A stretch of DNA of 64,000 nt from Megamerina dolium. Lineage: Eukaryota; Arthropoda; Insecta; Diptera; Megamerinidae. Within the stretch, counting starts at the first letter, position 1, and every line of letters begins with the position of its first letter. Shown here piece after piece: positions 23,979 to 34,605 of the stretch. The notes under the pieces are model-generated. The model saw only the letters and a list, made by a program, of their open reading frames with translations, was not told the DNA's origin and did not search any database. The stretch spans positions 45,702,640-45,766,639 of the forward strand of contig OY978526.1 of NCBI GenBank assembly GCA_963854835.1. Reading direction: 5' to 3'. Both the position numbers and the translations under genes were made by a program.

Positions 23979-25976
23979 TTATTTGTGATGAAAATCGTAG
24001 AAACAGTCTTTTTGCTGGGAAAGGCATAGGTTTATATTACATTTACGGCATACAATTTGAGTTTCGGAAGTGCAACCAGGAAGCTTACAGGTTTTTTTGC
24101 CAGCGCGTGATAAAAACATCGGAAAGTGCTCGACGCCATCATAACGTACATCATTAGGCGGTAGGAAAGTTTTCTTCCCTGTGTTTTTCTTTTCCTTTTC
24201 AGCAACTTGTCGTGGGCGCCCTGGTCCTTTTGGCAGATAAGGAGTTTGTAGCATGCAAACCACGTATGCGACCTCTGATCGGAAGTTTGGCAGTTGGTAT
24301 TTTGCATTATTAGCGTCGGGCTTGTTTATTCGATGGAACAAAATGTAAGCGTTTATCATGGCTAAATCAAGCATATGTGTAAATAGTCGATTTGTGTACT
24401 TGTTGCTCTTAACTGGAATTTTATATCGACCAATAAGTCCGTCCATTAAGTCGACACCACCCATGTTGCTATTATATTCGTGGATTACATTAGGGCAATC
24501 TATCTCCTCGTACTTTTTTTCAGAGCGCACAAAACGTGAAACCTGACCTTTTGAATTCGTTTCATTCAGGAAAGGCTTTGTGCCCGCGTAAGTCGAAGCA
24601 AGTCGCACTGCCTTATTGTCCTTCCAAATCGTCAAAGACATTTCGACTCCTGATGCAGATCCACAAAATTCAGTAGAATATCCACGCACTTGTTTCTTGA
24701 GGTCGCTGTCAGTTGGCAGCTTACAATTTGGAATGCGATTAGAGCGAATAGTTCCAAAAGAAAATATTCCCCGGGATTTGAGATATACAAGAAGCGGCAA
24801 AGAAGTATAATAATTGTAGAAGTAGATAATGTGGTTTTTGAAATCCGGAACATTGCGTGACAATCGAACGACTACATTTGCTGACGCACCAAGATCTGGT
24901 GAGCCAGTTTGAACAACGTTGTCTCCTGCGCCGCAATATATCTCGAAATTATAGCAAAAGCCAGAGGAGTCACACAAATTGAAGTATTTCACTCCCCATT
25001 TGTATGGTTTGTTTGGTAAATATTGTCGAAGGAAGGTCTTCATCTTCGTTCCACACATTTGTTCATCCACACATAAGCGTTGACTCATCGGAACTGACTG
25101 AAACTTCTCATTGAAAAGATTCACGATTGGTCGTATTTTGTATAAAGGATCGTGGTCGGCAGAATCCTTGGAGGGCAACTTACTATTATCGTTGAAATGC
25201 AAATTGCTTCGTATTTGTTCAAAGCGATTTTTTAACATTGTGGTCTGAACTGTTCCAAACGCATACTCACCCCAAAATGAACGAACATTTGGGTAGCGAA
25301 AAACTGACATAAAAAATAAAATGCCAATAAATTGTCGAATTTCCAAATTGGTTGTTGAAAACGAAGTATTGACATCTTTTTGGGCAGCATACAAATTTGT
25401 TTGCTGGGTAATATGCTCAATGATAGTATCATTCAAAAAGTATTCAAAACACTTGAATGGCGTATCAAGCTTTTTGAGAACACCGAGGTCGGACTCAGTA
25501 AAGGAAATCGCAGATTTATCCAAGACTAAGTTCTTTTGGCGCCACAACATCTTTTTGAAAAGCGGTGATTTTGGATCTATATCCAAAACAGATCCTACAA
25601 ATTCGGTTTTTGTACTTTCTTCAGCATGAGCAATATCATGCTCAGCAGGCGCTTTGCGTTTGCGTTTCTGTGCTTGAGGTGAATTCGATGCAATCGAAGT
25701 TGAGGGTGACAACAATTTCGCCAACGGAGCAGGACTTCCGCTTGAAGTTACACAAATCTCTGAAGCCAACATAGAATCCGACATATTTACCGCTCTTTCA
25801 ATCGCTTCTTGATCTTCCTCATTGACAGGAAACGCTGCATCGCAAACATCATCTGTCAAATCGTACTCCAATTCTTCTTCTCCGTCCGTATCAAAGTCAA
25901 AATCAATCGAATTCAAAAATTTCTCAATCTCCACATCAGAAAGAGCTGATAGCTTATGCATTTGTCGTCGTTCCAT
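23979..25976 (-). CDS. piggyBac-like transposase, full-length ORF with altered catalytic residue
   Basis: An uninterrupted 665-codon frame begins MERRQMHKLSALSDVEIEKF. Layout: acidic N-terminal region (about 1-120) with a basic KRKRK at 105-109; DDBD transposase domain from about 170 to 550; Lys-rich linker; and a C-terminal Cys-rich finger, C630, C635, C643, C646, C651, C658 plus a terminal His pair. The first catalytic Asp is present in LCVDEQM (D304) and the third in NMGGVDLMD (D509). The second, normally in a YFDNFFTS-type motif, is Tyr387 here (YFYNYYTS; codon TAC at 24818-24816). A single G-to-T change from GAC would explain this. DNA cleavage activity is therefore doubtful although the frame is intact. 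The right terminal end is not found. Either a recently inactivated transposon or a captured gene fits. Confidence 0.93.
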   Translation of the reverse strand: MERRQMHKLSALSDVEIEKFLNSIDFDFDTDGEEELEYDLTDDVCDAAFPVNEEDQEAIERAVNMSDSMLASEICVTSSGSPAPLAKLLSPSTSIASNSPQAQKRKRKAPAEHDIAHAEESTKTEFVGSVLDIDPKSPLFKKMLWRQKNLVLDKSAISFTESDLGVLKKLDTPFKCFEYFLNDTIIEHITQQTNLYAAQKDVNTSFSTTNLEIRQFIGILFFMSVFRYPNVRSFWGEYAFGTVQTTMLKNRFEQIRSNLHFNDNSKLPSKDSADHDPLYKIRPIVNLFNEKFQSVPMSQRLCVDEQMCGTKMKTFLRQYLPNKPYKWGVKYFNLCDSSGFCYNFEIYCGAGDNVVQTGSPDLGASANVVVRLSRNVPDFKNHIIYFYNYYTSLPLLVYLKSRGIFSFGTIRSNRIPNCKLPTDSDLKKQVRGYSTEFCGSASGVEMSLTIWKDNKAVRLASTYAGTKPFLNETNSKGQVSRFVRSEKKYEEIDCPNVIHEYNSNMGGVDLMDGLIGRYKIPVKSNKYTNRLFTHMLDLAMINAYILFHRINKPDANNAKYQLPNFRSEVAYVVCMLQTPYLPKGPGRPRQVAEKEKKNTGKKTFLPPNDVRYDGVEHFPMFLSRAGKKTCKLPGCTSETQIVCRKCNINLCLSQQKDCFYDFHHK

Positions 25977-26229
25977 GTCTACTGAAGCAATTATTTGGAC
26001 TTAAATATGTCTTGAGTTGTTCCACTTTCAAACTCACATAATATTTTTTTTTTCCCGAATTGTCCCAAGACCGCCTCTAGACGGGATACCTTATAGAAGC
26101 AATAAAAAGCTAACGAAAACTTTTTTTTAATATGTGTTTTGTGTTTTGCGTTTTAGACACTATCAGCAACACGCCAATAATTTTTTTTTCCAGCTGTGAA
26201 CTTTTTAAAATATTTTTAAAATTTTTTTT

Positions 26230-27250
26230 AATTCGCTTTTTTTACAAAATAATTATTGCGGTGATTAGCAGACATAGCCAGTCATCCCAATAAGAAGTTG
26301 GACGGCCTAGCTGCTTTAATGCACGCACAGCTTCTGTTACGCTGTCTACTAATTTACGTATACTAATGTCAGATTCAGAAGTCAGAGCGGGTAATTTTAA
26401 AATATTGCGTAGATATGCGTTGACTAGACGACGTTTATTATCGTACCTTTGTTGCAACATATCCCATGCAATTTTGAAATTGCTCTCGATACATTTAAAC
26501 TGCGCAACATCGCTTCTGCTTCACCTTGCAAGTTACTTTTGAGATAATGCATTCGTTGCACGTTGGACAACGAAATGTCTTGAACAACACATGTGACGAA
26601 CATGTCTTTAAAGCTAAGCCACTTTTGAAACGTACCATCAAATTTAGGTAGCTCAATTTTTGGCAAAATGGATGTAGAGGAACCAACATGCCCAGGCAAG
26701 GTGTTGTTTAATGTACCCTGAGACAGACTGTCACTGGCGGTATTAGAAAATTTATCAATATCGTCGTGTAGTTCACCCATCGCCTCACAATATGCTGACT
26801 CAATATTAGCATATCGCTCCTCCGATAACACTCTTTTCATCGCTGTCTCATCGATGGTGTCATCTACCGTTGCGGCAATATCGTCACGGATGTGACAATG
26901 GCAATGAGGAACCCTTTCGTCTTCTTTTGCTTCGAGATTTTACGTGAATTAGCCGAGAAATTTACTAAAAGCCTAGATAGGGCTTCCTCCTTTGCCAATG
27001 CTTCAACTTGCGTTAACTTCCCAAAACAAGTGTTAATTCGTGAGCAGTCAAATTTGTCCAGAAAATTGACCGCCAATCGTTCGGTTGAATTTCGCGAATT
27101 ATTTAGAAAATTAATTGCAAATGGCCGCCAAATCTTCGATCGAATATATCAAAATGTTCAGATAATTAATTGCCAAAATGGCCGTCAAATGTTCGATCGA
27201 ATATCTTAAAATGATCAGAGACATTAATTACATTTACTTTAATAACTAAT
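26230..27250 (-). pseudogene. BEL/Pao-type retrotransposon gag remnant
   Basis: Broken minus-strand frames contain the BEL/Pao gag core ILPKIELPKFDGTFQKWLSF, VQRMHYLKSNLQGEAEAMLR and, after a frameshift near 26450, MLQQRYDNKRRLVNAYL. The N-terminal part is in another frame (ALAKEEALSRLLVNF, 27000-26960 region), with an imperfect tandem duplication at 27060-27210 (GCCGYCAAATSTTCGATCGA repeated). Protease, RT and integrase are absent and the element stops abruptly near 26230. No intact product is possible. Confidence 0.8.
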
Positions 27251-27270
27251 GTTCCCCGCAAGGGATGCCA
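27251..27270 (-). promoter_or_regulatory. Primer-binding site of the BEL/Pao remnant
   Basis: Minus strand TGGCATCCCTTGCGGGGAAC starts two bases inside the LTR edge and begins with TGG, complementary to a tRNA CCA end. I did not assign the tRNA. Confidence 0.65.
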
Positions 27271-27272
27271 AA

Positions 27273-27527
27273 TGTTAAGGATGTTTAGAGTCGATGATAC
27301 TGAATGAAATAAAAAGCCAAATGCAATTAATTAATTAAAATAAACTTTAATGATAAATCAACGACGTTCGTTCTCCAGCGCAAGTAGTAACAAAAGAGGA
27401 AGAACACGAGAAGTAAGTGACGTTCGTAAAACACCGAACAACGAAATGAAATGTATGTGGACTGCACGCGATGTGTTTGGACTCGAGATTGTGGATGTCA
27501 GATGCAGGGTTGCTTCAATCGCTAACA
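27273..27527 (-). mobile_element. 5' LTR of the BEL/Pao remnant
   Basis: 255 bp beginning TGTTAGCGATTG and ending CATCCTTAACA on the minus strand, with the inverted ends TGTTA/TAACA. The primer-binding site and gag follow at the expected distance. No second LTR is present in the window. Confidence 0.72.
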
Positions 27528-27532
27528 ATAAT

Positions 27533-28040
27533 TATAAGCAAATTCGCCCCAAAAACCATATGTTTAAAATTTGCTTTGACCTTCCGGACTTTGTACAATA
27601 AAATATTACTACCCATAAAAATAATACACTGAAGGAATTTATTGCTTAAAAATTTTTTTTTAGTGTAGAATATATGACCATTAGTATTTTGAAAAAGTAC
27701 TTTATTAAAATTATAATTTGTTGTTTTCTTTAGAATTTATGGAGGACACATTCACCCAAAAATTCAAGTGAAAGAAAAATACGATTGGAAATTCTACGTC
27801 CATATGGTTGCCCCTAGGAATATGACTTTTCGTCCACATGATTACCTACATTTTTTTAACATTTTGGCGGTCCAACATTTTAAATTCTTCTTATTTCAGA
27901 TATCCCTCTTTTAACCCGTCATACTATTTATAAAAACTTTTAATTAAATAATTAAATAAAAAATTTAAGTTTGTTGTGAAAATTCGGAAGGTCAAAGTAA
28001 ATTTTACACATTTCTGGGTGAATTTGCTAAGAATTATCGG
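27533..28040. mobile_element. Foldback-like or MITE element with about 50-bp imperfect inverted ends
   Basis: The left side reads AGCAAATTCGCCCC-AAAA, later TAAAATTTGCTTTGACCTTCCG. The reverse complement of the right side reads AGCAAATTCACCCAGAAA and then TAAAATTTACTTTGACCTTCCG. The interior is non-coding. Its left end abuts the LTR at 27527. A partial relative lies at 22190-22520. Confidence 0.65.
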
Positions 28041-28309
28041 TAGATTCCGTTTTTGCTATACGATTTATATATATTCACAGATTTTAAATGGCATTTCCTT
28101 TTTTGCCTAGAATCAATTTCATATGGCAATTTTGAAAATACCCAATTTTAATTTTTTATCCAACAAAACTTCAAGGAAGGCAGAGTGCGCATTAATGAGC
28201 GAAGCAAAGAAATTGTATGTAAAATTAAAGACAAAATAATTAACTCTCAGGAATTCGAATTTGAGGTTTACAAATCAGAATTGATAATACTGAGGCTCTT
28301 TGCTACTAA

Positions 28310-28570
28310 GCAGCGGAGATGCATTTAAGGAACGTTCCCTGTGGGAATGGGGATTTGGTAAAGTTGCGGAAGGAAACTCGTAAGCTCTTCAATTGAGCCA
28401 AGTTCAACGGGGACCGGTCATCATATGAAAGGGCTTTAATAGCCTATAACAAAGACCTAAGAAAATCGAAGAGACTCATGGAAAAAGTACTGCGAGGCGA
28501 TCGAAGTGCTCCCAACAGCTAGAAGACTTCAGAAGTCTCTCAATATAGAGCAGCCTGGAAGGCACGCGAC
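28310..28570 (+). pseudogene. Non-LTR retrotransposon scrap, region between endonuclease and RT
   Basis: In shifting frames: LVKLRKETRKLFN, YERALIAYNKDLRKSKR and then WKKYCEAIEVLPTARRLQKSL. This is the linker region typical of R1/LOA-type LINE polyproteins. No flanking parts are recognisable. Confidence 0.6.
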
Positions 28571-28962
28571 TGATATTACATGATACCCATTTATCAGGCT
28601 GTGTTACTTGTGCTTGAACCTGTGAGTGCGAATTGCAGTTTTTTATTTATATTTATTTGTATACATTGCACGATTACATAGTATATTTATATCCAATTCT
28701 TCATTGAACTACTAGCAGATCACTGTAGCCACAATTACCACCAGAATAAATAGTCCTGGTAAACAGCGACTCCTGTCGACTTTGTCAAGAAAAACAGGAA
28801 ATTCCTGAACACGCTCTGTATTTGCTGAGCAAGATGTAGACTTAATTACCAAGGTAGCGTGGTCATCAGTACCAGTCACCTAGTTAGGATTGATCCTGCA
28901 CCACTCACGAGATTTATTAATAGTCTAGAACTGTGCTGCATGAAAAATCACCCACTAATCCG

Positions 28963-29330
28963 TGGGCGCTCTAGCTCAGTGGTTAGTGTGTTGGCCTTCT
29001 GATCTGCGGGTGTGGATTCAATCACTGGATAATGCATAACAAATTTAATATCGAAAATATTTTTCTTTGGAACGGTACCCAACTGTCGGCAAGCAATTGG
29101 CAATTCTTCCGGCAGTAACAGTTTGCCATGAAAAAGCTTCTAAAAGAACTCTGTGGTGATAAAGCTCAGAAAAAGTGGTGTCGTAAGAGTTCTGACGTTC
29201 GGAACAGGCTAAAATAAGTACGGTCCTTCTAATACTGTACAAAATTTAACACGCTCAACAGTAATGGAAGAGAAGCTCGGCCGAAGAGCCCTTCGGGGCT
29301 TTAAGTGCCACTTATTTATTTTTTTTTTAA
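28963..29330 (+). mobile_element. tRNA-derived SINE, near-complete copy
   Basis: Same family as 15713. Box A CTAGCTCAGTGGTTAG is intact and box B is weakened (GGATTCAATCA). The body and tail hairpin CCGAAGAGCCCTTCGG are kept, followed by a T-rich tail. Confidence 0.85.
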
Positions 29331-29932
29331 TCACTGATATCATAAGGTAAGAAATTGGTATAACTAAGTCCAGGAAAAATATTGGGGAGGAGAAATGAAT
29401 GGCGATCGATTTGACATTTCAACCCCTTAAAGACTATTGCGGATATTCTCATGAATGCTTCAGCATTAATCTTTATTCAAGATTAAGAAAGAAATGTTAT
29501 TTTACCCGACCCTACACCTGTCTCTCTCGTCTAGTGGACATTAGGTTTTGCTTTTTCGAGTGCCTGTAATATGCACTAGACCTTTTCACACAGAATATAT
29601 GCTTATGTATATACATATATGTTTTTTGCGAAGATATTTAGTAAGATAATAATGGAAAATAGTCACTACTACATCACTCGTATATTTAATTTCGACTTCA
29701 CTGGGGCCCAATTCACAGCCTTTGGTTAAACCATCAGTTGACTAAATAGTTGACTAGGGTTCATATAATGCTAAATGCTCACTGTCCCTACTATTTCCGC
29801 ATGAGTATAATCGCAATAAATTTATCTCATGTATCGATAAATTGATAGTACTGCACTATATGCTAACTAAACGAACAACTTTAAATTTTGTGCTTACAGT
29901 AAGGTTGTACCAACAATATCCAATGTACTTAC

Positions 29933-30171
29933 CGTAAATTCTCTAAATACATGTGACGGTGGTTTTCTGGCCGATTGTTTTGAGCCGTTTGTTGGCGTCC
30001 GTTGTGTTGTTGTTGTTGTACCTGTCGTTGCTACCACCACAGAGGTCGGTGGTGGTGGTGGAGGCGCTCTTGTTGTTGTCGTTGTGGTTGTTGTTGTAGT
30101 AGTTGTTGTTGTCGTCGTCAAATATCCCAACTCAGCAAGACGTTTCATATGAAAATCTTTTTGTGCTTCAA
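29933..30171 (-). CDS. Gfrl: GFR-alpha-like receptor, Thr/Pro-rich mucin-like linker exon
   Basis: This 239-nt exon runs from acceptor GATTCAG (30174-30172) to donor TACG|GTAAGT at 29933/29932. It opens VEAQKDFHMKRLAELGYL. About 16 consecutive threonines follow, built from ACA/ACG/ACT triplets (visible on the plus strand as GTT/GTC/GTA), then a six-proline run and a second Thr stretch. It ends SHVFREFT on a codon boundary. Thr/Pro-rich linkers of this sort are usually O-glycosylated stalks in secreted or surface proteins. The triplet tract is a likely site of length variation. In-phase joining to both neighbours supports it. Confidence 0.8.
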
Positions 30172-30392
30172 CTGAATCACAGAAATTTTAAAGTTGACGA
30201 GACAGAAGAAAAAGCACAGAGAGAGAGAGAGAGAATGCTTTAAATAATTGAAGCCAGCGAATGAATGATGTGGTGAAGAACTAACATTATTAAATGTTAA
30301 AAATGCATCAGCCAGAAAATTGTGCAGATGCATATAGTAAGCATAAAATCATGACGATGCTGATGTTGATGGTGCTGATGACGATTACTTAC
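30172..30392 (-). other. Short 221-bp intron
   Basis: A GT-AG intron between the second GFR domain and the Thr-rich linker exon. It has a GA microsatellite at 30218-30235 and no transposon. Confidence 0.8.
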
Positions 30393-30598
30393 CAACACAC
30401 GGATTTAGCCAAAGTAGACGACGCCAACCGACACATTGATACAAATGTTGTGGATCGGTGCCCTGACAGGCGCACGTTGTACGTAGCATTGTTCCGAGTA
30501 TGCCAATCATTGCTGTACGACAACCACTGGGTCGGCCGGCACATTTTTTGGTGACACTATCAACGGCACAGGCCTGTTCGTAATATTCCAATTTAAGT
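30393..30598 (-). CDS. Gfrl: GFR-alpha-like receptor, second GFR domain
   Basis: This 206-nt exon runs from acceptor TTTTACAG (30601-30599) to donor GTTG|GTAAGT at 30393/30392. It continues the second GFR domain: YYEQACAVDSV, CAGRPSGCRTAM, then the motif ILGTMLRTTCACQGT and YQCVGWRRLLWLNPCV. The LGT-x-LRTTCAC and W-x-RLLW-x-NPC strings are hallmark features of the invertebrate GFR-alpha-like D3 domain, and this is the strongest evidence for the gene name. The exon ends with the first base of a Val codon, completed across a short 221-bp intron. The Cys pattern is complete and I see no frameshift. Confidence 0.9.
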
Positions 30599-31369
30599 CT
30601 GTAAAATGGAAGATCAAAAACAAAGAAAAAACGAAAATAAATGGATTAAATTAAATGACGTAGATTCTAGTAATAGTCTAGTAGTGATAGCATAAAATAC
30701 TATAGTACATTCATATACTTAAACTTCTCGAGACACGTGACTTATTAGATGTGCATATACATGTACATCATAAAATCCACTAACCGTACTCTTGTGTGTA
30801 CTCGTATGTATATGTAAGAGATGAACACGCAATGTATTTTTAATTGCCATGTCATCGACTTAAGCATGCTGCAATTAAAATTGAAATTGAAACTTTCAAC
30901 TCCGGGCATGTATACGTGCATGTATGTGTGTGTTTGTGGAAGAGTTTGTGTTCAAAGTAAATGCCACATCATCATTACACCATCATCAACCAGAAGCATG
31001 CTAAGCATTCAATACAGTTGCTCAGATTTTCATTTCAGCACACTGTTTACACGTACCTACATATGTATGAAGCGGAAAGGTTCATAATATGGGACGGGTT
31101 TTATTGATCTAAGCTAGTATTGTTATGGCTAAGATTTTTGATCGAGAGTTACGAATTAACGTTTTAAATTAAAACTGAAACAATAATGTGAATCCAGAAA
31201 AAAGATTTCGAATGACTTCAAACACTGGTATTAACATCAAAAATTTTTAAGTATATTAAAATATGTAATATAATAACGTTGCTCATGCCCAACTAACATA
31301 GTTTTAGATTATTAATAAATTAGATTAGATTATTAATATTTAAGCTGTAGGCTTAAATATACATGTTAT

Positions 31370-31512
31370 GCCAATAGCTTTCCGACAAATATGTACTCTT
31401 CGAAAGAAACATCTTTTTGAAGTTAAAGTTAATGTCTAAGCCGGGGATTAAACCCACGACGTATGGCTCAGAAAGACAACACTCTAACCACTGAGCTCCA
31501 GCACCTACATTT
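31370..31512 (-). mobile_element. tRNA-derived SINE, head fragment
   Basis: On the minus strand: GGAGCTCAGTGGTTAGAGTG (box A region), GGGTTTAATCCCCGG (box B) and a short body start. It is too diverged in the stem regions, and fused to SINE body, to be a tRNA gene. Confidence 0.7.
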
Positions 31513-31619
31513 AGTTGCTTAGGTAATTTAGTTTGCGACTTGTCAGTACTGAGCAAGTGCAAAGGCATAGTTGACAGAAATCATCGTTTACCAAGTCCAT
31601 TTTTCAGGTAGTAAGGCAG

Positions 31620-31920
31620 GTACAGTGGTCTGTTAGTAGTTCAATGTATAGTTTGGTATGCTTTATGCCAATCTACAGGACAGCATATACCTTAACAACC
31701 TCAGGTTCAATGAACCTTTTTGATGTCGGTTTGGGTTTTCCAGTAATCGATTAGGCTTTGGTTTTCCCTTTCGTGTAATAGGTTATATGTGAAGCAGCTA
31801 TTTACCCACAGAAGGGTTCTGGATCTAAAGAGCACCTACGCCCTTCTTGGCCAGGGTGTCCGCTTTTTAATAGTCCTCATGCTCCTCACGTCTTGGTGCC
31901 CTTTATAGAGTCGTGTAATT
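31620..31920 (-). pseudogene. LINE-type RNase H and C-terminal remnant
   Basis: On the minus strand, in broken frames, GHQDVRSM is followed by DTLAKKGVGAL, the usual end of a LINE-encoded RNase H (GHxGxxxNExAD-TLAKKG). Weaker tail similarity follows. It is short and degenerate, and the clade is uncertain (LOA/R1/I-like). Confidence 0.45.
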
Positions 31921-31999
31921 ATTGATTATTTTATATGTAAAATATTGGCGGTGGTAGGTCCATTTTTTAGCAAGCTTTTAACCATTGAAATATAGATTT

Positions 32000-32858
32000 A
32001 TCTTTGTACGAGAGCTTCGATGATTCGAATAATTCCGCCAGTGTAGAAGATATCCCGAATTCCGCAATTATGGTGTGTAGATGTTCCACCACCAGACCAT
32101 GACGAGATCTGAGACGCCATTTCTAGGCTGAAAATAAGAAAGCTGCAGGTGCTGATGGCCACCTGCCGATTTTTTTAAGACCTGAGGCCATGAGCTGCTC
32201 ATCGGCATGCAGCTGCTCATCAGCTGAATATGGTCGGATGAAAGCATGCCCGTTGATTGGAGGCTCAGTTTTCTCTTTTCCGTGCATAAGACAGGGGACT
32301 CCACAAGTTGCGCCAACAACCGGTGAATAAGACTTCTTAGCATTGCATACAAGCATTTTGCGAAGGATCAATCTTGCTAATAGGTGCTACTTTGGGCTAA
32401 ATAAGCAATAGAAAAGCCCAGTCTTCTCTCTCGAGGTTCGAATACCACACTCTACAGCTCTCTCATCACGTCTGTCCTTACATATGGCGCCGAAGCTTGA
32501 GCAAAGAAAAGTTCTACGCAAGAGCTTTGAACCTATTTGCGTTGGTGACGAATATCGTATAAGGTACAACCATAAGCTGTATGAACTGTATGCCGACACC
32601 GACATAGTAAAGCGCATTAAAATTCAGCTGCTGCGCTGGTTAAGTCATGTCGAGCAAATGGAAGAACATGATCCGGCTAAGAAGGTGTTATATTCGGAAC
32701 CTGCTGGTGGACGACGAAAAAGAGGCAGACCTAACCTCCGGTGGAAAGGCCAAGTACTGGAGCGCTTGGAATTTCTAACTGACGCCAGCTAGCGAAGCAT
32801 GCTAGATTCGCCCTAAATCGATTTCCGGTTGTAATGGCCGCATAAGTAAGTAAGTAAG
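32000..32858 (+). mobile_element. RTE-clade retrotransposon copy with a large internal deletion
   Basis: The first part (to about 32330) matches the RT start (KKAAGADGHLP, then SVHK-like debris). Sequence then jumps to the thumb/tail region: TLYSSLI-TSVLTYGAEA, FEPICVGDEYRIRYNHKLYELY, GRRKRGRPNLRW. It ends in CATAAGTAAGTAAGTAAG at 32841-32858. The catalytic core is missing. Confidence 0.8.
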
Positions 32859-34315
32859 ATATTTTTCTCTTTAATTGTATTCTATGTACCAAATAGACAA
32901 AAGTTTAAGTACGTTCTTAAAATTTTCAAAATGACTAATTCGCGTAGTAGTTACATTAAATACCAGGTGTGGATCGCACATTTTTTGCATCATATATATA
33001 TTTTTTAAATTTTCGATTTATCTAAGCACTGTGTATCGGTTGGTAAAATTTAGTTGAAATTGTGCTAAAAATTCTGATTTTCATAGTAGAATTATGACTA
33101 TAAATCAAAACTACTTTACTTCACAATATTGTTTTGTCAATTTTTGAGGATCGTTGATTTAAAATTCAATAAGTAGTTAGATCGCTTAAAAATACATAAT
33201 CAGCTTAAGCAAATACTAGTTCATTCTTCGCACTCAATCGCTAGACCTCGCGTGATAGTAAACTAAAGTAAAAATTGTTCGTGTGTGAAGAAAAATGGAT
33301 GATCCCTAATACCCCTGACTACGTCACTGATCTCATGAATGCTGAAAAATGGGTTAAGTTTCTTCGGAACTGTAATATGGCTATATTATGCATTTTATAA
33401 GAATAATCTCATTTGAAGTTATTTTCTACTCTCATCTGACTGTGTATCGTGTAACCGCATGGGCTTTCATATATACGAAATATTGATTGTTCCATTCTAC
33501 TCATCCTTCCTCTATATCGTTGAACCGACATTGTTCTTTACCATTGTCATTGTAATATGCATTACTGATGTCTTGTTCCTTTTGAGTTGCAGCCATGTTT
33601 TACACGACACACTATTTTAGACACAATCAATCGCCCTTCATTCCTCTATAGTTTTGCATTGAATTGAATTGTTTTCTTTGCTTTCTTCTTTGACTATGTC
33701 GCTTGTAATGACAATGCTTGGTATATACTGTCAACACAAAATGAATCAAGATCCATGTTCTACGAGTACTGCATTTAATGTTAGACATCAGTAAAGATAG
33801 CTTTACACAATATATACGACAATGATCAAAAAGTTTCCGTAAACTTGGATGTAACTTTCGCGGTGAATTGCAATTGAAGAAAGAAACTTTTTTTTATTAA
33901 GTTGAAGAGTTATGAGCGCTTTTGCAAACCCAAAATAGAAAGAAAAATAATTTCTGCGATTTTTAAAATTTCTACAAAATTAACAAATAGCTTACACTGT
34001 ATTTTACACGTAGAATAATGTTGCGGATACGAATCAACTGATGCAAATCGCTATCTGTAAAGCCGTATAATCTTTTTGCAAGTTATAAATTTTTAAAATT
34101 GATCTAATTAGGACTCAAACCAACCGACAAAACTTCTTTCCTCAAATTAGATACATTTGAATAATAAAAAAAGGCTCACTATTTTTTCCAAAATCCAATG
34201 AATACGTAAGTAGATATAATTTTGCTAACGGTATTTCTTCACTCTATCAGATTTTATGAAGTTCAATTAATAAAATCAATTTATTTTCTTTGTGCGGTGG
34301 AAATTTCTTACAATC

Positions 34316-34605
34316 CATAGGTCGTGGGTACGATCTCTGGGTGCGGCAACTTTAATATCGAAAAGATTCGTTTGAACGGTGCCCACCTACAACAATTCTT
34401 CAGGCGGTAATAATTTTCCATGGAAACGGTTCCAAAAATGCTCTGTGAAAAGCTCAGAAAAGGAGATGCCACCAGGATGCTGTCGTTCAGAATCGGCTAA
34501 TATAAGTAGGTCCATTCTTATACTGTCCAAAATTTTACAAGTGCATAGGGGCTGGAAAGGAAGCTCTGTCAAAGAGCTCTTCAGCGCCTATAAGTGCCAT
34601 ATCGA
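34316..34605 (+). mobile_element. tRNA-derived SINE, diverged copy
   Basis: Keeps a box-B-like GGGTACGATCTCTGGG, then AATATCGAAAAGATTCG, the CTCTGTGAAAAGCTCAGAAAA block and the TATAAGTGCCAT end. The hairpin near the tail is altered (AAGAGCTCTTCAGC). Confidence 0.75.

Larger units (their letters stand above)
18410..29932 (-). other. 11.5-kb intron with nested transposons
   Basis: Intron between the exons at 29933 and 18409. It holds the mariner/RTE chimera, the flanked duplicated segment, a TACCCTGCA repeat, the piggyBac-like gene, the BEL/Pao remnant, a foldback element, a LINE scrap and a SINE. The parts 18410-19080, 26080-26240 and 29340-29930 show only AT-rich DNA. Near 18890-18970 there are three imperfect 11-bp units (TATACTACACR) and then an ATA/TAA-rich run. 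Confidence 0.7.

Noticed and set aside
26000..26250. Right terminal repeat of the piggyBac-like element
   Set aside because: Several TTAA sites exist, but none is preceded by the complement of CCCTCTAGTGCCC.
31440..31512. Possible tRNA gene on the minus strand
   Set aside because: It is the head of a diverged SINE copy and continues into SINE body sequence.
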